A stretch of DNA of 64,000 nt from the NCBI GenBank assembly GCA_002280565.1, contig NCEF01000001.1, positions 1 through 64,000 of the forward strand. The letters run 5' to 3'. Shown here piece after piece: positions 8,375-17,628 of this stretch. Within the stretch, counting starts at the first letter, position 1. Every line of letters starts with the position of its first letter. The notes beneath the pieces are model-generated. The model was given only the letters and a program-made list of their open reading frames with translations. It did not search any database and had not been told where the DNA came from. Source of the DNA: Sphingomonas sp. 32-66-10. Its GTDB lineage: Bacteria; Pseudomonadota; Alphaproteobacteria; Sphingomonadales; Sphingomonadaceae. Both the position numbers and the translations under genes were made by a program.

Positions 8375-9481
8375 TTACCGCGTCAGCGCAATCCCGATCC
8401 GGGCATGGGTATCGCGGCGGCGGTGATCGTCCAGGGCTTCGCCATAGCCTGTAAAGCCTTGCGCGAAGAGATAGAAGCCAAGATCGCCGTGCAGCCGGGC
8501 GAGCGGGTAGGAGGCAAACAGCTCGGCCGCGCCGCGCCCGCTTTGCGCACTGCCGCGCACGGTAAGCGCAAGCTTGAGGCTGTCGGGCTTGACCAGCGCG
8601 AGGCCGAGCGCGCCATTGCCCCAATAACGGTCAAGGTCGGGCGCCACCCCCTGTTTGCCGACATAGACCCAGGCCTGGGGCGTTACCTCCGCACGCCAGC
8701 TGTCGCCCAGATCGAAGGTCTTGGTCGCACGCAGGAAGATGCGGTTCGAATCGATCGAGGTCGCCGGCCCCTCGCCATTTGAATCATGCCGCCAGCCAAG
8801 GCCGATCGTCGCGCTCGGATCGATCGCCCGCTCGACATACACTTCGGGCGAATAGGTGGTGTGGGTAAATGGGCCGGACGGGAGGTCGAGCCGCCAGAAC
8901 ATCGTCTGGGTATAGGCAAAGCGCAAATGGCTGAACGCGCCGTCGCCGCCGATCGGTTGAAACGCGAAGCTGAGCTGCAGCTTACCGCCCGAATCGCCCA
9001 GGCCGAATGCGCCATAGACGGGTTCGTGCGACGTGAACCGGTCGAGAAAGCCAGACCGCGTGCCGGAGGATGTCGGGGTCTCATGCTCATCGGCCTCGGC
9101 ACTGCGCGGGGCGGCGGCAGGCGCGTCGGCGGTCCAGGGCGCGCCAACCCCGGAAGGCAGCGGCGCACCCGGCAGTGGCTTCGTCACCGGACGGGCGGCA
9201 TAGCCGGTCGGAACATAGCGCGCCTTGGCAAAACCGCCCGGAGCGATCGTCGCGGTCGGAGCGGGCAGGCGCTCAAGGATCAGGCGCGTGCCGTCGGCGG
9301 CGGTCACCTCGATCGTGCGCGGCCCTTCCGCTGCGACCGGGGCGGCACCTTCGTTGATCAGGATCACCTCGACCCCGCGCAGCGCCGCCGCTTCCGATTC
9401 GGGCTGAGTCGGTACGGCGCGTAACTGCGCCGCGGCGGGCGACGCCATCGTGGCGGCGGCAAGAAGGAGCAGGCTTCGCAT
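8375..9481 (-). CDS. pldA: outer-membrane phospholipase A1 (OMPLA)
   Basis: A 368-residue protein with a signal peptide (MRSLLLLAAATMASPAAAQ), a Pro/Ala-rich periplasmic region to about residue 150, and a C-terminal beta-barrel. The OMPLA active-site motif is plain: LGWRHDSNGEG at about residues 229-238 holds the catalytic His and Ser, with DSNR downstream carrying the Asn. OMPLA hydrolyses phospholipids that reach the outer leaflet and needs calcium and dimerisation. The N-terminal region is longer than in E. coli PldA (289 residues), as in other alphaproteobacterial members. ATG 9481 was chosen for the signal peptide. Confidence 0.85.
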   Translation of the reverse strand: MRSLLLLAAATMASPAAAQLRAVPTQPESEAAALRGVEVILINEGAAPVAAEGPRTIEVTAADGTRLILERLPAPTATIAPGGFAKARYVPTGYAARPVTKPLPGAPLPSGVGAPWTADAPAAAPRSAEADEHETPTSSGTRSGFLDRFTSHEPVYGAFGLGDSGGKLQLSFAFQPIGGDGAFSHLRFAYTQTMFWRLDLPSGPFTHTTYSPEVYVERAIDPSATIGLGWRHDSNGEGPATSIDSNRIFLRATKTFDLGDSWRAEVTPQAWVYVGKQGVAPDLDRYWGNGALGLALVKPDSLKLALTVRGSAQSGRGAAELFASYPLARLHGDLGFYLFAQGFTGYGEALDDHRRRDTHARIGIALTR

Positions 9482-9551
9482 GGTCACCGGATGCCAGCGC
9501 GCGATGACGTTTGCGAGTCGGAAACGCAACGACGCGACGGGATGTGCGCCC

Positions 9552-10895
9552 TCAGCCCTCACGCAGCGCGTAGCGGACCTGATCGAGCAGCGGTTTGGTG
9601 ATGTAGGACAGGATCGAACGGTTGCCGGTGGACACGAACACCTCGGCCGGCATCCCGGCCTTGAGCGCGATCTGGGGTTGGCGCGCCAATGTCGCTGCAT
9701 CGACGCGCACGCGGATGCGGTAAAAGGCCTGACGCGTGGCGTCGTCGCGCGTCAGCTCGGGCGACACGAAGATCAGCTTGCCGGGAATATCGGGCGTCGC
9801 CTGACGATCGAGGCCGGAAAAGACGATGCGCGCATCCTGGCCGATACGCACCTGGTCGACATCCTGCGGACGAATGCGGGCTTCGATCACCAGCGTATCG
9901 CGGTCGGGGACGATCTGAAGGATTGGCTGGGCGGCGGGAACCGCGCTGCCGGTGGTGGTATAGGCGATCTTGTCGACCGTGCCCGATTGCGGTGCACGCA
10001 CATCGCTGCGCGCAAAGGCATCGGCGGCGGTGGCGACGCGCAGCTGCTGATCGTTGATCTGCGCGACGACGTCGGCGAGTTGGGTCGCCGCCTCGCTGCG
10101 CATATTCTTGGTGACGTTCAGGATTTGCTCGCGCGTTTCGGCGATGCGGGCGCGTGCCTGGGCGATGTTCGATTGCAGCGCCGCGCGGCTCCCCTCCAGC
10201 TGGACGGCGGCGCGCTCGGCGCTGTTGAGCCGGTTGATCGTCACCAGCTGCTTCTCGTGCAGTCGTCGCAGCCCCTCCAGCTCGGGCTCGATCAGCACCA
10301 GCTGGCGGTCGGCGGCGGCGATCTGGACGCGGTAACCGGCGATCTCGCTGTCGAGCTGCTCGATTCGCTGGCGCAGCAGGTCGAGCGTACCCGCCAGTTC
10401 GGCGCGGCGCAGTGCCAGCAGGCCCTGTTCGCGCGCGATCAGTTCACGCACGCGCGCGTCGCCGGTCCCGGCAAGCTCGGGCGGCAGCCGCAGGCTCGCG
10501 GTGCCATCGCGCTCCGCCTCGAGCCGGGCGCGGCGAATCAGCAGCTGTTCCAGCCCCTGCGACGCCGATTGCGATCCAACCTGGGTGACTGTGGTATCGA
10601 GCCGAACCAGCAGCTGCCCCTGACGCACGCGATCACCGTTGCGGACCAGCACTTCGCGCAACACGCCGCCATTGGGGTGGCTGACCACGCGCACGCTGGA
10701 ATCGACGACCACCTCGCCCATCCCGATCACCGCGCCGCCAATGTGAAGGATCGCGGCAAGGCCGAACAGACCGAACACGAGAAAACCGATCAAGGCGAAG
10801 GCGTGGCGCGTGCGGCGGCGCAGCCGGGCGTCGGCGTCGTCCGGATCGGCGAGCGCCTGGGCCTCATCATCTTCGATCGGGCTGTGCGCGTTCAT
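9552..10895 (-). CDS. type I secretion membrane-fusion protein (HlyD/PrtE family)
   Basis: A 447-residue periplasmic adaptor with one transmembrane helix at about residues 33-55 (FALIGFLVFGLFGLAAIL). Next come a biotinyl-lipoyl half-motif (VVSHPNGGVLREVLVRNGD), a long coiled coil at residues 130-290, the second lipoyl half (SDVRAPQSGTVDKI) and a beta-barrel. The length and VRVVSHPNGG are typical of the AprE/PrtE adaptors that export serralysins. Its ATG overlaps the stop of the ABC gene (ATGA). It is expected to join the ABC ATPase to a TolC-like channel encoded elsewhere. Confidence 0.9.
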   Translation of the reverse strand: MNAHSPIEDDEAQALADPDDADARLRRRTRHAFALIGFLVFGLFGLAAILHIGGAVIGMGEVVVDSSVRVVSHPNGGVLREVLVRNGDRVRQGQLLVRLDTTVTQVGSQSASQGLEQLLIRRARLEAERDGTASLRLPPELAGTGDARVRELIAREQGLLALRRAELAGTLDLLRQRIEQLDSEIAGYRVQIAAADRQLVLIEPELEGLRRLHEKQLVTINRLNSAERAAVQLEGSRAALQSNIAQARARIAETREQILNVTKNMRSEAATQLADVVAQINDQQLRVATAADAFARSDVRAPQSGTVDKIAYTTTGSAVPAAQPILQIVPDRDTLVIEARIRPQDVDQVRIGQDARIVFSGLDRQATPDIPGKLIFVSPELTRDDATRQAFYRIRVRVDAATLARQPQIALKAGMPAEVFVSTGNRSILSYITKPLLDQVRYALREG

Positions 10896-12646
10896 GCCGA
10901 CCCGCCGCGCTGCGGGAGGACTGCGACATTGGCGGTATCCGGCGCACCGCGCGGGCGGATCACCTTGGCCAGCACCTCGTCGCGCGGACCGAATGCCTGC
11001 ACCGCGCCGCCGCGGATGAACAGCGCGAGATCGACCGCGGCAAGGATCGCGGGGCGATGCGCGACCATCAGCACGATACCGCCGCGTTCGCGCACCTGCT
11101 GCACCGCGCGGATCAGCGCTGCCTCACCTTCATGGTCGAGGTTCGAATTGGGCTCGTCCAGCACGACCAGAAACGGGTCGCGGTAGAGCGCGCGGGCAAG
11201 CGCGACGCGCTGACGCTGCCCGGCCGACAGCTGGCCGCCATCCTCGCCCACCTCCAGGTCATAGCCGTCGGGTAGCTGCAGGATCAGGTCATGTACTCCC
11301 GCCGCGCGCGCCGCCGCGAAGACGAGATCGGCGGGGGCATCGGGTTCGAACCGGGCGATATTCTGCGCAATGGTCCCGGCGAACAGCTCGACCGACTGGG
11401 GGAGGTAGCCGATATGCGCGCCGAGCTGGTCCGCATCCCATTGATCGATCGTCGCGCCGTCGAGCCGCACGCAGCCGCGCGCCGGCTTCCACGCGCCGAT
11501 CACGCCACGCACCAGCGACGACTTGCCCGAACCGCTGGGGCCGAGAATGCCGACCGCCTGCCCCGCCTGCAGCCGGAAGCTCGCGTCGCTGACCGTGGTG
11601 CGCGTCGCAGCGGGCGGGGTGAGCGTCAGATGTTCGACCGACAGGGTCTGGGCGGGCGGGGGCAGATTCGTGCGCGCCTGGGTCGGGGCAGGCAGCTGGC
11701 GCAACAGGTTCGACAGGCGCGACCAGCTTTGCCGCGCGCCGACAAAGCCCCGCCAATTGGCGATCGCCGCATCGACCGGCGCAAGCGCACGCCCGGCCAG
11801 GATCGCGCTGGCAAAGATGACCCCCGCCGTCGCCTTGCCATCAATGACCAGCACCGCGCCGACGGTCAGCACCGCCGACTGCAAGAGCATGCGCAGCACC
11901 TTGCTGACGCCGGTAAGGGTAGAGGTCGCGTCGGTGAGCGCCGCCTGTTCGCGCAGCATGGTCGTATGCGCAATGTGCCACTGCGCCACCATCCGCTGGC
12001 GCATCCCCAGGCTCGCGATCAGTTCGGCATGGCGCCAGCGCCGGTCGCCCAGGCTGCGGCGCCGCGCCCCGGCCTCGTTCACTGCGGCAAGATGGCGGGC
12101 GTTGATCCGCTCCGCCGCGACGGTCAGGCCCGCCAGCACGATCATCCCGACCAGCGTTACGACGCCGAGCCAGTAATGCACCAGGGTCAGCACCAGCAGG
12201 AAGAAGATCATCCAGGGCAGGTCGATCAGCGCCGGCGGCCCGGCGCTCGCAATGAAACTGCGCAGCTGATCGAGATCGCGGGTTGGGCTGACCAGTTCCT
12301 TTGCGTCGGGGCGTTCGAGCGCCACGCGCCCTTCGATCTGCTGCACCCGTCCGACCAGGCTGTTGTCGAGCGACGCGGCGACATCGGCGAGCATGCGCGA
12401 GCGCATCACGTCGAACGCGCCGTAAAAGGCGAAGGCGACGATCACCATCAGGAACAGGCTGATCAGGGTGGCCTGGTGCTGCCCCGGCAGCACCCGGTCA
12501 TAGACCAGCATCAGATAGATCGATCCGGTCAGCATGAGGATGTTGACCATCGCGCTCAGCGCAACGATGCCCCACAGGCCGCCGCGCACGCGCCCCAACG
12601 CATGGCGCAGTTCGGATTCGCCGAGGCGGCTTCGCAAATTCATCAT
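10892..12646 (-). CDS. type I secretion ABC ATPase/permease (PrtD/AprD family)
   Basis: A 584-residue half-transporter with an N-terminal membrane domain (residues 20-310, starting GIVALSAMVNILMLTGS and with the family-typical YDRVLPG). The nucleotide-binding domain has Walker A GPSGSGKSS, signature LSAGQRQRV and Walker B FLVVLDEPNSNLD. It lacks an N-terminal peptidase C39 domain, as do the exporters of RTX proteases. The obvious cargo is the serralysin-like protease at 14581-17556, two genes upstream on the same strand. Confidence 0.92.
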   Translation of the reverse strand: MMNLRSRLGESELRHALGRVRGGLWGIVALSAMVNILMLTGSIYLMLVYDRVLPGQHQATLISLFLMVIVAFAFYGAFDVMRSRMLADVAASLDNSLVGRVQQIEGRVALERPDAKELVSPTRDLDQLRSFIASAGPPALIDLPWMIFFLLVLTLVHYWLGVVTLVGMIVLAGLTVAAERINARHLAAVNEAGARRRSLGDRRWRHAELIASLGMRQRMVAQWHIAHTTMLREQAALTDATSTLTGVSKVLRMLLQSAVLTVGAVLVIDGKATAGVIFASAILAGRALAPVDAAIANWRGFVGARQSWSRLSNLLRQLPAPTQARTNLPPPAQTLSVEHLTLTPPAATRTTVSDASFRLQAGQAVGILGPSGSGKSSLVRGVIGAWKPARGCVRLDGATIDQWDADQLGAHIGYLPQSVELFAGTIAQNIARFEPDAPADLVFAAARAAGVHDLILQLPDGYDLEVGEDGGQLSAGQRQRVALARALYRDPFLVVLDEPNSNLDHEGEAALIRAVQQVRERGGIVLMVAHRPAILAAVDLALFIRGGAVQAFGPRDEVLAKVIRPRGAPDTANVAVLPQRGGSA

Positions 12647-12713
12647 GTCGCCACGCCATTCCCCGGAATGACCCGAGCAAATACAGCGTTATGGTGCCGG
12701 GCGAAAGCGTTCG

Positions 12714-13511
12714 TCACGACCGCGCCGCCAGGGTGCGTTCGACCAGCGCCACATCCTCGGGATTATTGACCTCCCAAAAGCCATGCTCCGGGCGCGCGAT
12801 CTCGATCAGCTTGACCGGGACGCCATGTTCCAGGAAGCGCAACTGCTCCAGCCCCTCGGCCATTTCGAGCGGCCCGGGTGGAAGCGCAGCATAATTGCGC
12901 AGCGCGACCGGGGTATAGGCATAGAGGCCGAGATGGAGCTTCAGCTCCTCCCCCGGCCCATAGGGAATGGGGCGTTTCGAGAAATAGAGCGCCTGGCCGG
13001 AGCGATCCGCCACCACGGTGGTGCCACCAACCCGGCCCGCCTGGTGATCGGCGATCAGCTGCCCGCCCAGCGCGCTGTCGCACGCAATCCACGGGGTCAG
13101 CACCGATGCGGGCGCAGCGACCCAGGCGTCGATCAGCGCATCGAGCGCGGCGCGCGGCACAAGCGGCGAATCGCCCTGCAGGTTGATCACCAGATCAGGA
13201 TCCTCATCGCGCTGATCGAGCAGCGCGGCGCAGCGCTCCGTCCCGTTACGCAGGTCGGGCGCCGTCATTGCGACCGCGCCGCCAAAGCCGCGCACCGTGT
13301 CGGCGATGCGCGCATCGTCCGTGGCAACGACGATGCCCGCGCGATCTCGCACGGCCATCGCCGCTTCCCAGCTCCACTGCACCAGCGGCTTGATCACGCC
13401 ATCACCGCCACGGAGCGCGGCAAGCGGCTTGCCCGGGAAACGCTGGGAGGCATAGCGCGCGGGCACCACCACCAGCACACGCGGCGGCGGCGCGTCAGAG
13501 GATGCCGGCAC
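12714..13511 (-). CDS. kdsB: 3-deoxy-manno-octulosonate cytidylyltransferase (CMP-Kdo synthetase)
   Basis: A 265-residue nucleotidyltransferase that activates Kdo to CMP-Kdo. It has VVVPARYASQRFPGKPLA (the CTP-binding loop), VATDD, NGTERCA, VINLQGDSPLV with the metal-binding Asp, and HLGLYAYTP. A second kdsB for lipid A is normal in capsule producers; this copy sits with the capsule genes. GTG 13511 is the most likely start and overlaps the 3' end of kpsF by 17 bases, which suggests coupling. Confidence 0.9.
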   Translation of the reverse strand: MPASSDAPPPRVLVVVPARYASQRFPGKPLAALRGGDGVIKPLVQWSWEAAMAVRDRAGIVVATDDARIADTVRGFGGAVAMTAPDLRNGTERCAALLDQRDEDPDLVINLQGDSPLVPRAALDALIDAWVAAPASVLTPWIACDSALGGQLIADHQAGRVGGTTVVADRSGQALYFSKRPIPYGPGEELKLHLGLYAYTPVALRNYAALPPGPLEMAEGLEQLRFLEHGVPVKLIEIARPEHGFWEVNNPEDVALVERTLAARS

Positions 13512-14472
13512 GCAGCAGGTCCTGAATATGCACCAGGCCGGTTGCGCGCCCCGCATCGACCACGAACAGGGTCGAAATGCGGTGCATGCGCATCAGGTCG
13601 AGCGCCTGAGAAATATCGGCGGCCGCATCGATCGTCACGGGATCAGGCGTCATCAAATCGCGGGCACTGAGCGTCGCGATATCCATCGCGTGACGTCGGA
13701 TATCGCCATCGCTGATCGCACCAATCAACTGCCCTGCCGCATCGGTGACGCCGACAATGCCCAGCCCCTTGGCGGTAATCTCACGCACCACGTCGACGCC
13801 GGTGGCCGATGCCGGCACCAATGGCAGGCGGTCGCCGCCGACCATGATCTGGGCCAGCGGGCGCAACCTGCGCCCGAGATCCCCGGCGGGATGCAATACG
13901 CGCATGTCGCTGCGCCGATGCCCGCGGAGCTGTGCCACCAGCAATGCGAGCACGTCGCCCATCGCCATCGACACGATGGTCGACGCCATTGGCGCCGCAT
14001 AGTCGCCACCGCCTTCGTCGCACTGTGGGATCAGCAGCACGTGATCGCAGATCAGCGCGAGCGGCGCGTGGCTGGATGCCGTGATCGCGACGGTCGCGGC
14101 GCGGAGATGGCGGGCATGTTTGACCACCCGCACCAGTTCGCGGCTCGCCCCCGATGCGCTGAATGCCACCACGACATCCTCGCCCCGGATCGCGCCGAGA
14201 TCGCCGTGCAGGGCGTCGCCGGCGTGGAGGAACTGCGCCGGTGCGTCGAGCGAACAGAGCGTGGCAGCAAGCTTGCGCGCGACAATGGCCGATTTGCCGA
14301 TCCCGCTGGTGAGCACGCGGCCGCGACAGGCAGCGATATCGGCCGCAGCTGCAATCACCGTCTCATCGATGCTGTCATCGAGCAAGGCGAGCGCACGCTG
14401 TTCGGCACGCAACAGGCGATGCGCGGTTTCACGCAGATCGCCGTCGACCAGCGACGCAGCGCGTTCACGCAC
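13495..14472 (-). CDS. kpsF: arabinose-5-phosphate isomerase (KpsF/KdsD)
   Basis: A 325-residue enzyme that converts ribulose-5-phosphate to arabinose-5-phosphate, the first step of Kdo synthesis. The SIS domain (about residues 35-175) contains TSGIGKSAIVARKLAAT and FSASGASRELV. Two CBS domains follow (about 205-260 and 270-325), with AISDGDIRRH. The length matches KpsF/KdsD (about 325). It precedes kdsB with an overlap, so the two Kdo steps are encoded together; kdsA lies at the far end of the locus. Confidence 0.93.
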   Translation of the reverse strand: MRERAASLVDGDLRETAHRLLRAEQRALALLDDSIDETVIAAAADIAACRGRVLTSGIGKSAIVARKLAATLCSLDAPAQFLHAGDALHGDLGAIRGEDVVVAFSASGASRELVRVVKHARHLRAATVAITASSHAPLALICDHVLLIPQCDEGGGDYAAPMASTIVSMAMGDVLALLVAQLRGHRRSDMRVLHPAGDLGRRLRPLAQIMVGGDRLPLVPASATGVDVVREITAKGLGIVGVTDAAGQLIGAISDGDIRRHAMDIATLSARDLMTPDPVTIDAAADISQALDLMRMHRISTLFVVDAGRATGLVHIQDLLRAGIL

Positions 14473-14580
14473 CGGACAGGACCGCCGACAGGGGCAAGAT
14501 ATGCGCGAACATCGAACGGCCCATATGGTTAAGTGCGCAATGGCGGACGCAGACGCGAATCTTGCCGCCGCCGCTGGATG

Positions 14581-17556
14581 TCAGGCGACCAGATACCAGC
14601 TCAGATGGGGCTGCTCCCACGCACTCATGCCGCTGCCCCGCGCCCCGGACAGGTCGAAATCGACCAGCTTGTCCTGAACATCGGCAACGCCGGTGATCTG
14701 AGGCTCAGCACCTGCCGCGAGGATGAAATCGCTCTGCGACAGCGCTGCGCGCGTGACACCGTTGATGACGATGAAATCGCCATTGCCAAGGTCGATTGCG
14801 GTGCTGCCGTCATTCTCGTGCATCGAGTTGATCACCGTCTGCCAGGTCAGGCCATAGGCACTTAGATCGATGCGATCCGTCCCGGTCACGAAATCGGCGA
14901 TCACGTCGCCGCCGGTGCCCTGGGTGAACACGAAGATATCCGCCCCCGCTTCCCCGAACAGCACGTCATTGCCGGCGCCGCCGTTGAGAATGTCGTTGCC
15001 CGCTCCGCCCAGCAGCCAGTTCGCACTCGCGCTGCCGGTGATGCGATTGTCGAGGTCGTTGCCCACGCCGAACGGGGTGTTGCCGCCCAGCACGAGGTTT
15101 TCGACATTGGCATTGAGCGTATAGCCCGCGCCATTGATCGTGGCGTAGACGGTGTCGGTGCCACCGCCGACCGCTTCGATCGTCAGATCGTCCGGGGTGT
15201 CGACATAATAGCTGTCGTCGCCCGACCCGCCATCCATCCGGTCATAATCGCCAAGACCGGAATCGCCGCGCAGGATGTCGTTGCCCGCGCCGCCGACCAG
15301 GATATCGGTGAAGAACCCCGCCCCGCCGATCAGCGTGTCGTCGCCATCGTCGCCATAGAGCGCATCGGCTTCGGTCCCGCCATCGAGCGTGTCGTTGCCA
15401 ATTCCGCCGACGAGATAGTCGATCCCCGCATCGCCGAAGAGCTGATCATTGCCGCCCTCACCAAACAGCGAGTCCGCCCCGCCGCCGCCGCGCACGATGT
15501 CGTCGCCCGCGCCGGCGATCAGCAGGTTAGAGCCGCTATTGCCCAGGATCGTATTCGCAAGCGCGTTGCCCACGCCGAAAATATTCCCCGCCCCTTCGGC
15601 CAGGGTCAGGTTTTCGACATGCTGCCACAGATAATAGTTGCTGGTAGAGATGACGGTGTCGGTCCCCTCTCCGTCGAATTCGAACACGATGTCGTCCTGA
15701 CGGTCGACATAATAGGTATCGTTCCCGCGATCGCCGTGCAGGCCGTCCGCGCCCGCGCCCCCGTTGAGGATGTTGTCGGCCGCATTGCCGATCATGAAAT
15801 CATTGCCGCTGCCGCCGATCGCATTTTCGATCACCGTGCCGCGCGCAATCACGACATTGCCGCGACCGGTGCCGATGTTCGAAAACGCCTCTTCGCGCAG
15901 GTTGATCAGCTGATTGGTGCTGTTGCCCGAATAGTCGAGCGTATCGATCCCGCCATTGTCGATGATCGTATAGGCGACATTGGGGAAGAGCGAGGCGTTG
16001 TAGATGTCGCGACCGGCAGTGCTGTTATAGCCATAGGTCGTGTCGCCGGTCCGGGTCGTCGTCACCGTGCCATACATATTGGCAACCGCGATCGCATCGG
16101 CCGCCATCGGCGACAGGGTGAACTGGCGCGTATAGCCGAGCCCGGCGAAATAGCTGTTCTCGAGCGCGTCGAAATACGACATGACCGTCGTGATCCAGGC
16201 GTCGTTGAGATAGCCAGCGTCGGTCGCATAGTCGGCCGAGCTATTGTAATTGCCGCCGTGGCCCAGGCCGAGCGCATGGCCGATCTCATGGACATAGGTC
16301 TGGAAGGAATAGGTGTTGATCCCCGTGCCATAGGTGGTCAGCCAGCCCGTGCCGACATTGACGTTGGCGCTCGAGGTGACGCCGGCGCCGTTGAACGACG
16401 CGCTCGCGAACGCACCTTCCTCATCGTCGTCGAACGTGATCTGCGCATTGCCGGTCTGCTCGGCGAAGTTGATCCCGGTGAAGTCGGTCCACAATTGCAG
16501 GGCCGCACGCGCCAGCGTCTGGCCGGCGGCCGTCAGCGCGCTGATGTCGACCGTCAGCGTACCGCCCGGCGCCACCGCGAAATGGTGCGGCGTGGTCCAG
16601 TAAAGCGTCGTGAGCTGGTTCGCGATCTGGTCGTTGGTCCACAGCGTGAGCGGCGGGGCTTCGCCGAAGCTCAGCGTGAAGCTGCCCTGATCCTGCTCGC
16701 GCCAGGCACCGACATCGATATAATAGGTTCCGCTGGTGGTCGGGGTGAAGACGAGCCGCGAATAGGTGCCGGCGCCGCCATCGTCATTTTCGCCGAGCGC
16801 ATTGCCGTTGGCGTCGCGCAGCATCAGCAACGTGTCGACCGTACCGCTGCCCGACGTTTCGAACACGTAACGCGTTCCGGCCGTCAACGTGACCCCATAC
16901 CAGTCATGGTCACCCAGGCCGTTGAGGTTCACCGTGGTCGATCCACCAAATGTGACGGTGGCGGTGGTGGTCCGGTTGTCGACCACCGTGTCGGCCGGGT
17001 TCCACAAGCCGTTGCTGGCGAACAGGCTGTACGAGCCGGTCACGCTGCCGCTGAACCCGCTGACATCGACGAAATAGGTGCCGGTCGTAGTTGCGGTGAA
17101 GGTGATGTGCGACAGCACGTCCTGCCCGCCATCGTCATTGGTGACGATCACGCCGCCGCTCGAATCGCGCAGCCTGAGCAGCGTGTCGGTGGGATCCTGG
17201 GCACCGTTGGTCCAGAAGGTGTAGGTCTGACCGGCAGTCAGGGTGACACGATACCAGTCCTGGTCGCCACCAGTGTCGATCGCCCCCGCGACTGAGCCGC
17301 CGAACACCACCGCATCGGTCGAGCTGGTATTGCCGGGCGCGTCGCTCGCCACCTCTACCGGGAGCAGGTCGTCATCGTCCAGTCGCGCCTTGGCGCAGGC
17401 TTCGCACATGCACGAGGTGACTTCGGCGTGCTGGATCAGCGCTGTGCCGATCGACCCGTCCAGCTGGACGCCGCCGCCGAACCCGTCGACGATGCGTGAA
17501 AAGCCAGCGAAATTGCCGTCGGTGACGCCATCAAGCCTTGTCGAGATTCCGAACAC
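14581..17556 (-). CDS. serralysin-like secreted RTX metalloprotease (M10) with two PPC domains
   Basis: A 991-residue protein without a signal peptide, as expected for a type I substrate. The N-terminal 70 residues include a CMCEAC cluster and an acidic DDDD run. Two pre-peptidase C-terminal (PPC) domains lie at about 80-190 and 195-300 (each with DWY.VTLTAG). The zinc catalytic domain follows, with HEIGHALGLGH at about 422-432 and a Met-turn in TVMSYFD. Residues about 510-900 carry M10_C and many GGxGxD calcium repeats, then FVFTQGTGGDVIADF. Serralysins usually end in a DFIV-like motif. Here LSQSDFIL is followed by 45 more residues. It is probably exported by the ABC/HlyD pair downstream; the three Kdo genes' neighbours suggest a surface role, but the substrate is unknown. 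Confidence 0.9.
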   Translation of the reverse strand: MFGISTRLDGVTDGNFAGFSRIVDGFGGGVQLDGSIGTALIQHAEVTSCMCEACAKARLDDDDLLPVEVASDAPGNTSSTDAVVFGGSVAGAIDTGGDQDWYRVTLTAGQTYTFWTNGAQDPTDTLLRLRDSSGGVIVTNDDGGQDVLSHITFTATTTGTYFVDVSGFSGSVTGSYSLFASNGLWNPADTVVDNRTTTATVTFGGSTTVNLNGLGDHDWYGVTLTAGTRYVFETSGSGTVDTLLMLRDANGNALGENDDGGAGTYSRLVFTPTTSGTYYIDVGAWREQDQGSFTLSFGEAPPLTLWTNDQIANQLTTLYWTTPHHFAVAPGGTLTVDISALTAAGQTLARAALQLWTDFTGINFAEQTGNAQITFDDDEEGAFASASFNGAGVTSSANVNVGTGWLTTYGTGINTYSFQTYVHEIGHALGLGHGGNYNSSADYATDAGYLNDAWITTVMSYFDALENSYFAGLGYTRQFTLSPMAADAIAVANMYGTVTTTRTGDTTYGYNSTAGRDIYNASLFPNVAYTIIDNGGIDTLDYSGNSTNQLINLREEAFSNIGTGRGNVVIARGTVIENAIGGSGNDFMIGNAADNILNGGAGADGLHGDRGNDTYYVDRQDDIVFEFDGEGTDTVISTSNYYLWQHVENLTLAEGAGNIFGVGNALANTILGNSGSNLLIAGAGDDIVRGGGGADSLFGEGGNDQLFGDAGIDYLVGGIGNDTLDGGTEADALYGDDGDDTLIGGAGFFTDILVGGAGNDILRGDSGLGDYDRMDGGSGDDSYYVDTPDDLTIEAVGGGTDTVYATINGAGYTLNANVENLVLGGNTPFGVGNDLDNRITGSASANWLLGGAGNDILNGGAGNDVLFGEAGADIFVFTQGTGGDVIADFVTGTDRIDLSAYGLTWQTVINSMHENDGSTAIDLGNGDFIVINGVTRAALSQSDFILAAGAEPQITGVADVQDKLVDFDLSGARGSGMSAWEQPHLSWYLVA

Positions 17557-17628
17557 ACGCTGCCTCCCTCACCGGATGCCGTCCGATCGGACATCCTTGA
17601 AAAGGCGGTGCAAATCCAGAACAGCACT

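Noticed and set aside
11291-12769. A 492-codon plus-strand frame opposite the ABC exporter
   Set aside because: Composition is Arg/Gln/His/Asp-rich noise typical of antisense frames at high GC; the minus strand holds all the ABC motifs.
14900-15800. Regularly spaced GC repeats that could look like a CRISPR array
   Set aside because: They are codons of the GGxGxD calcium-binding repeats inside the serralysin gene. Unit spacing is 27 bases in frame and there are no spacers.
15619-17295. A 558-codon open frame opposite the serralysin gene
   Set aside because: It is the complement of a GC-rich repeat-bearing gene. It shows no domain, and the opposite frame has clear protease and calcium-repeat motifs.
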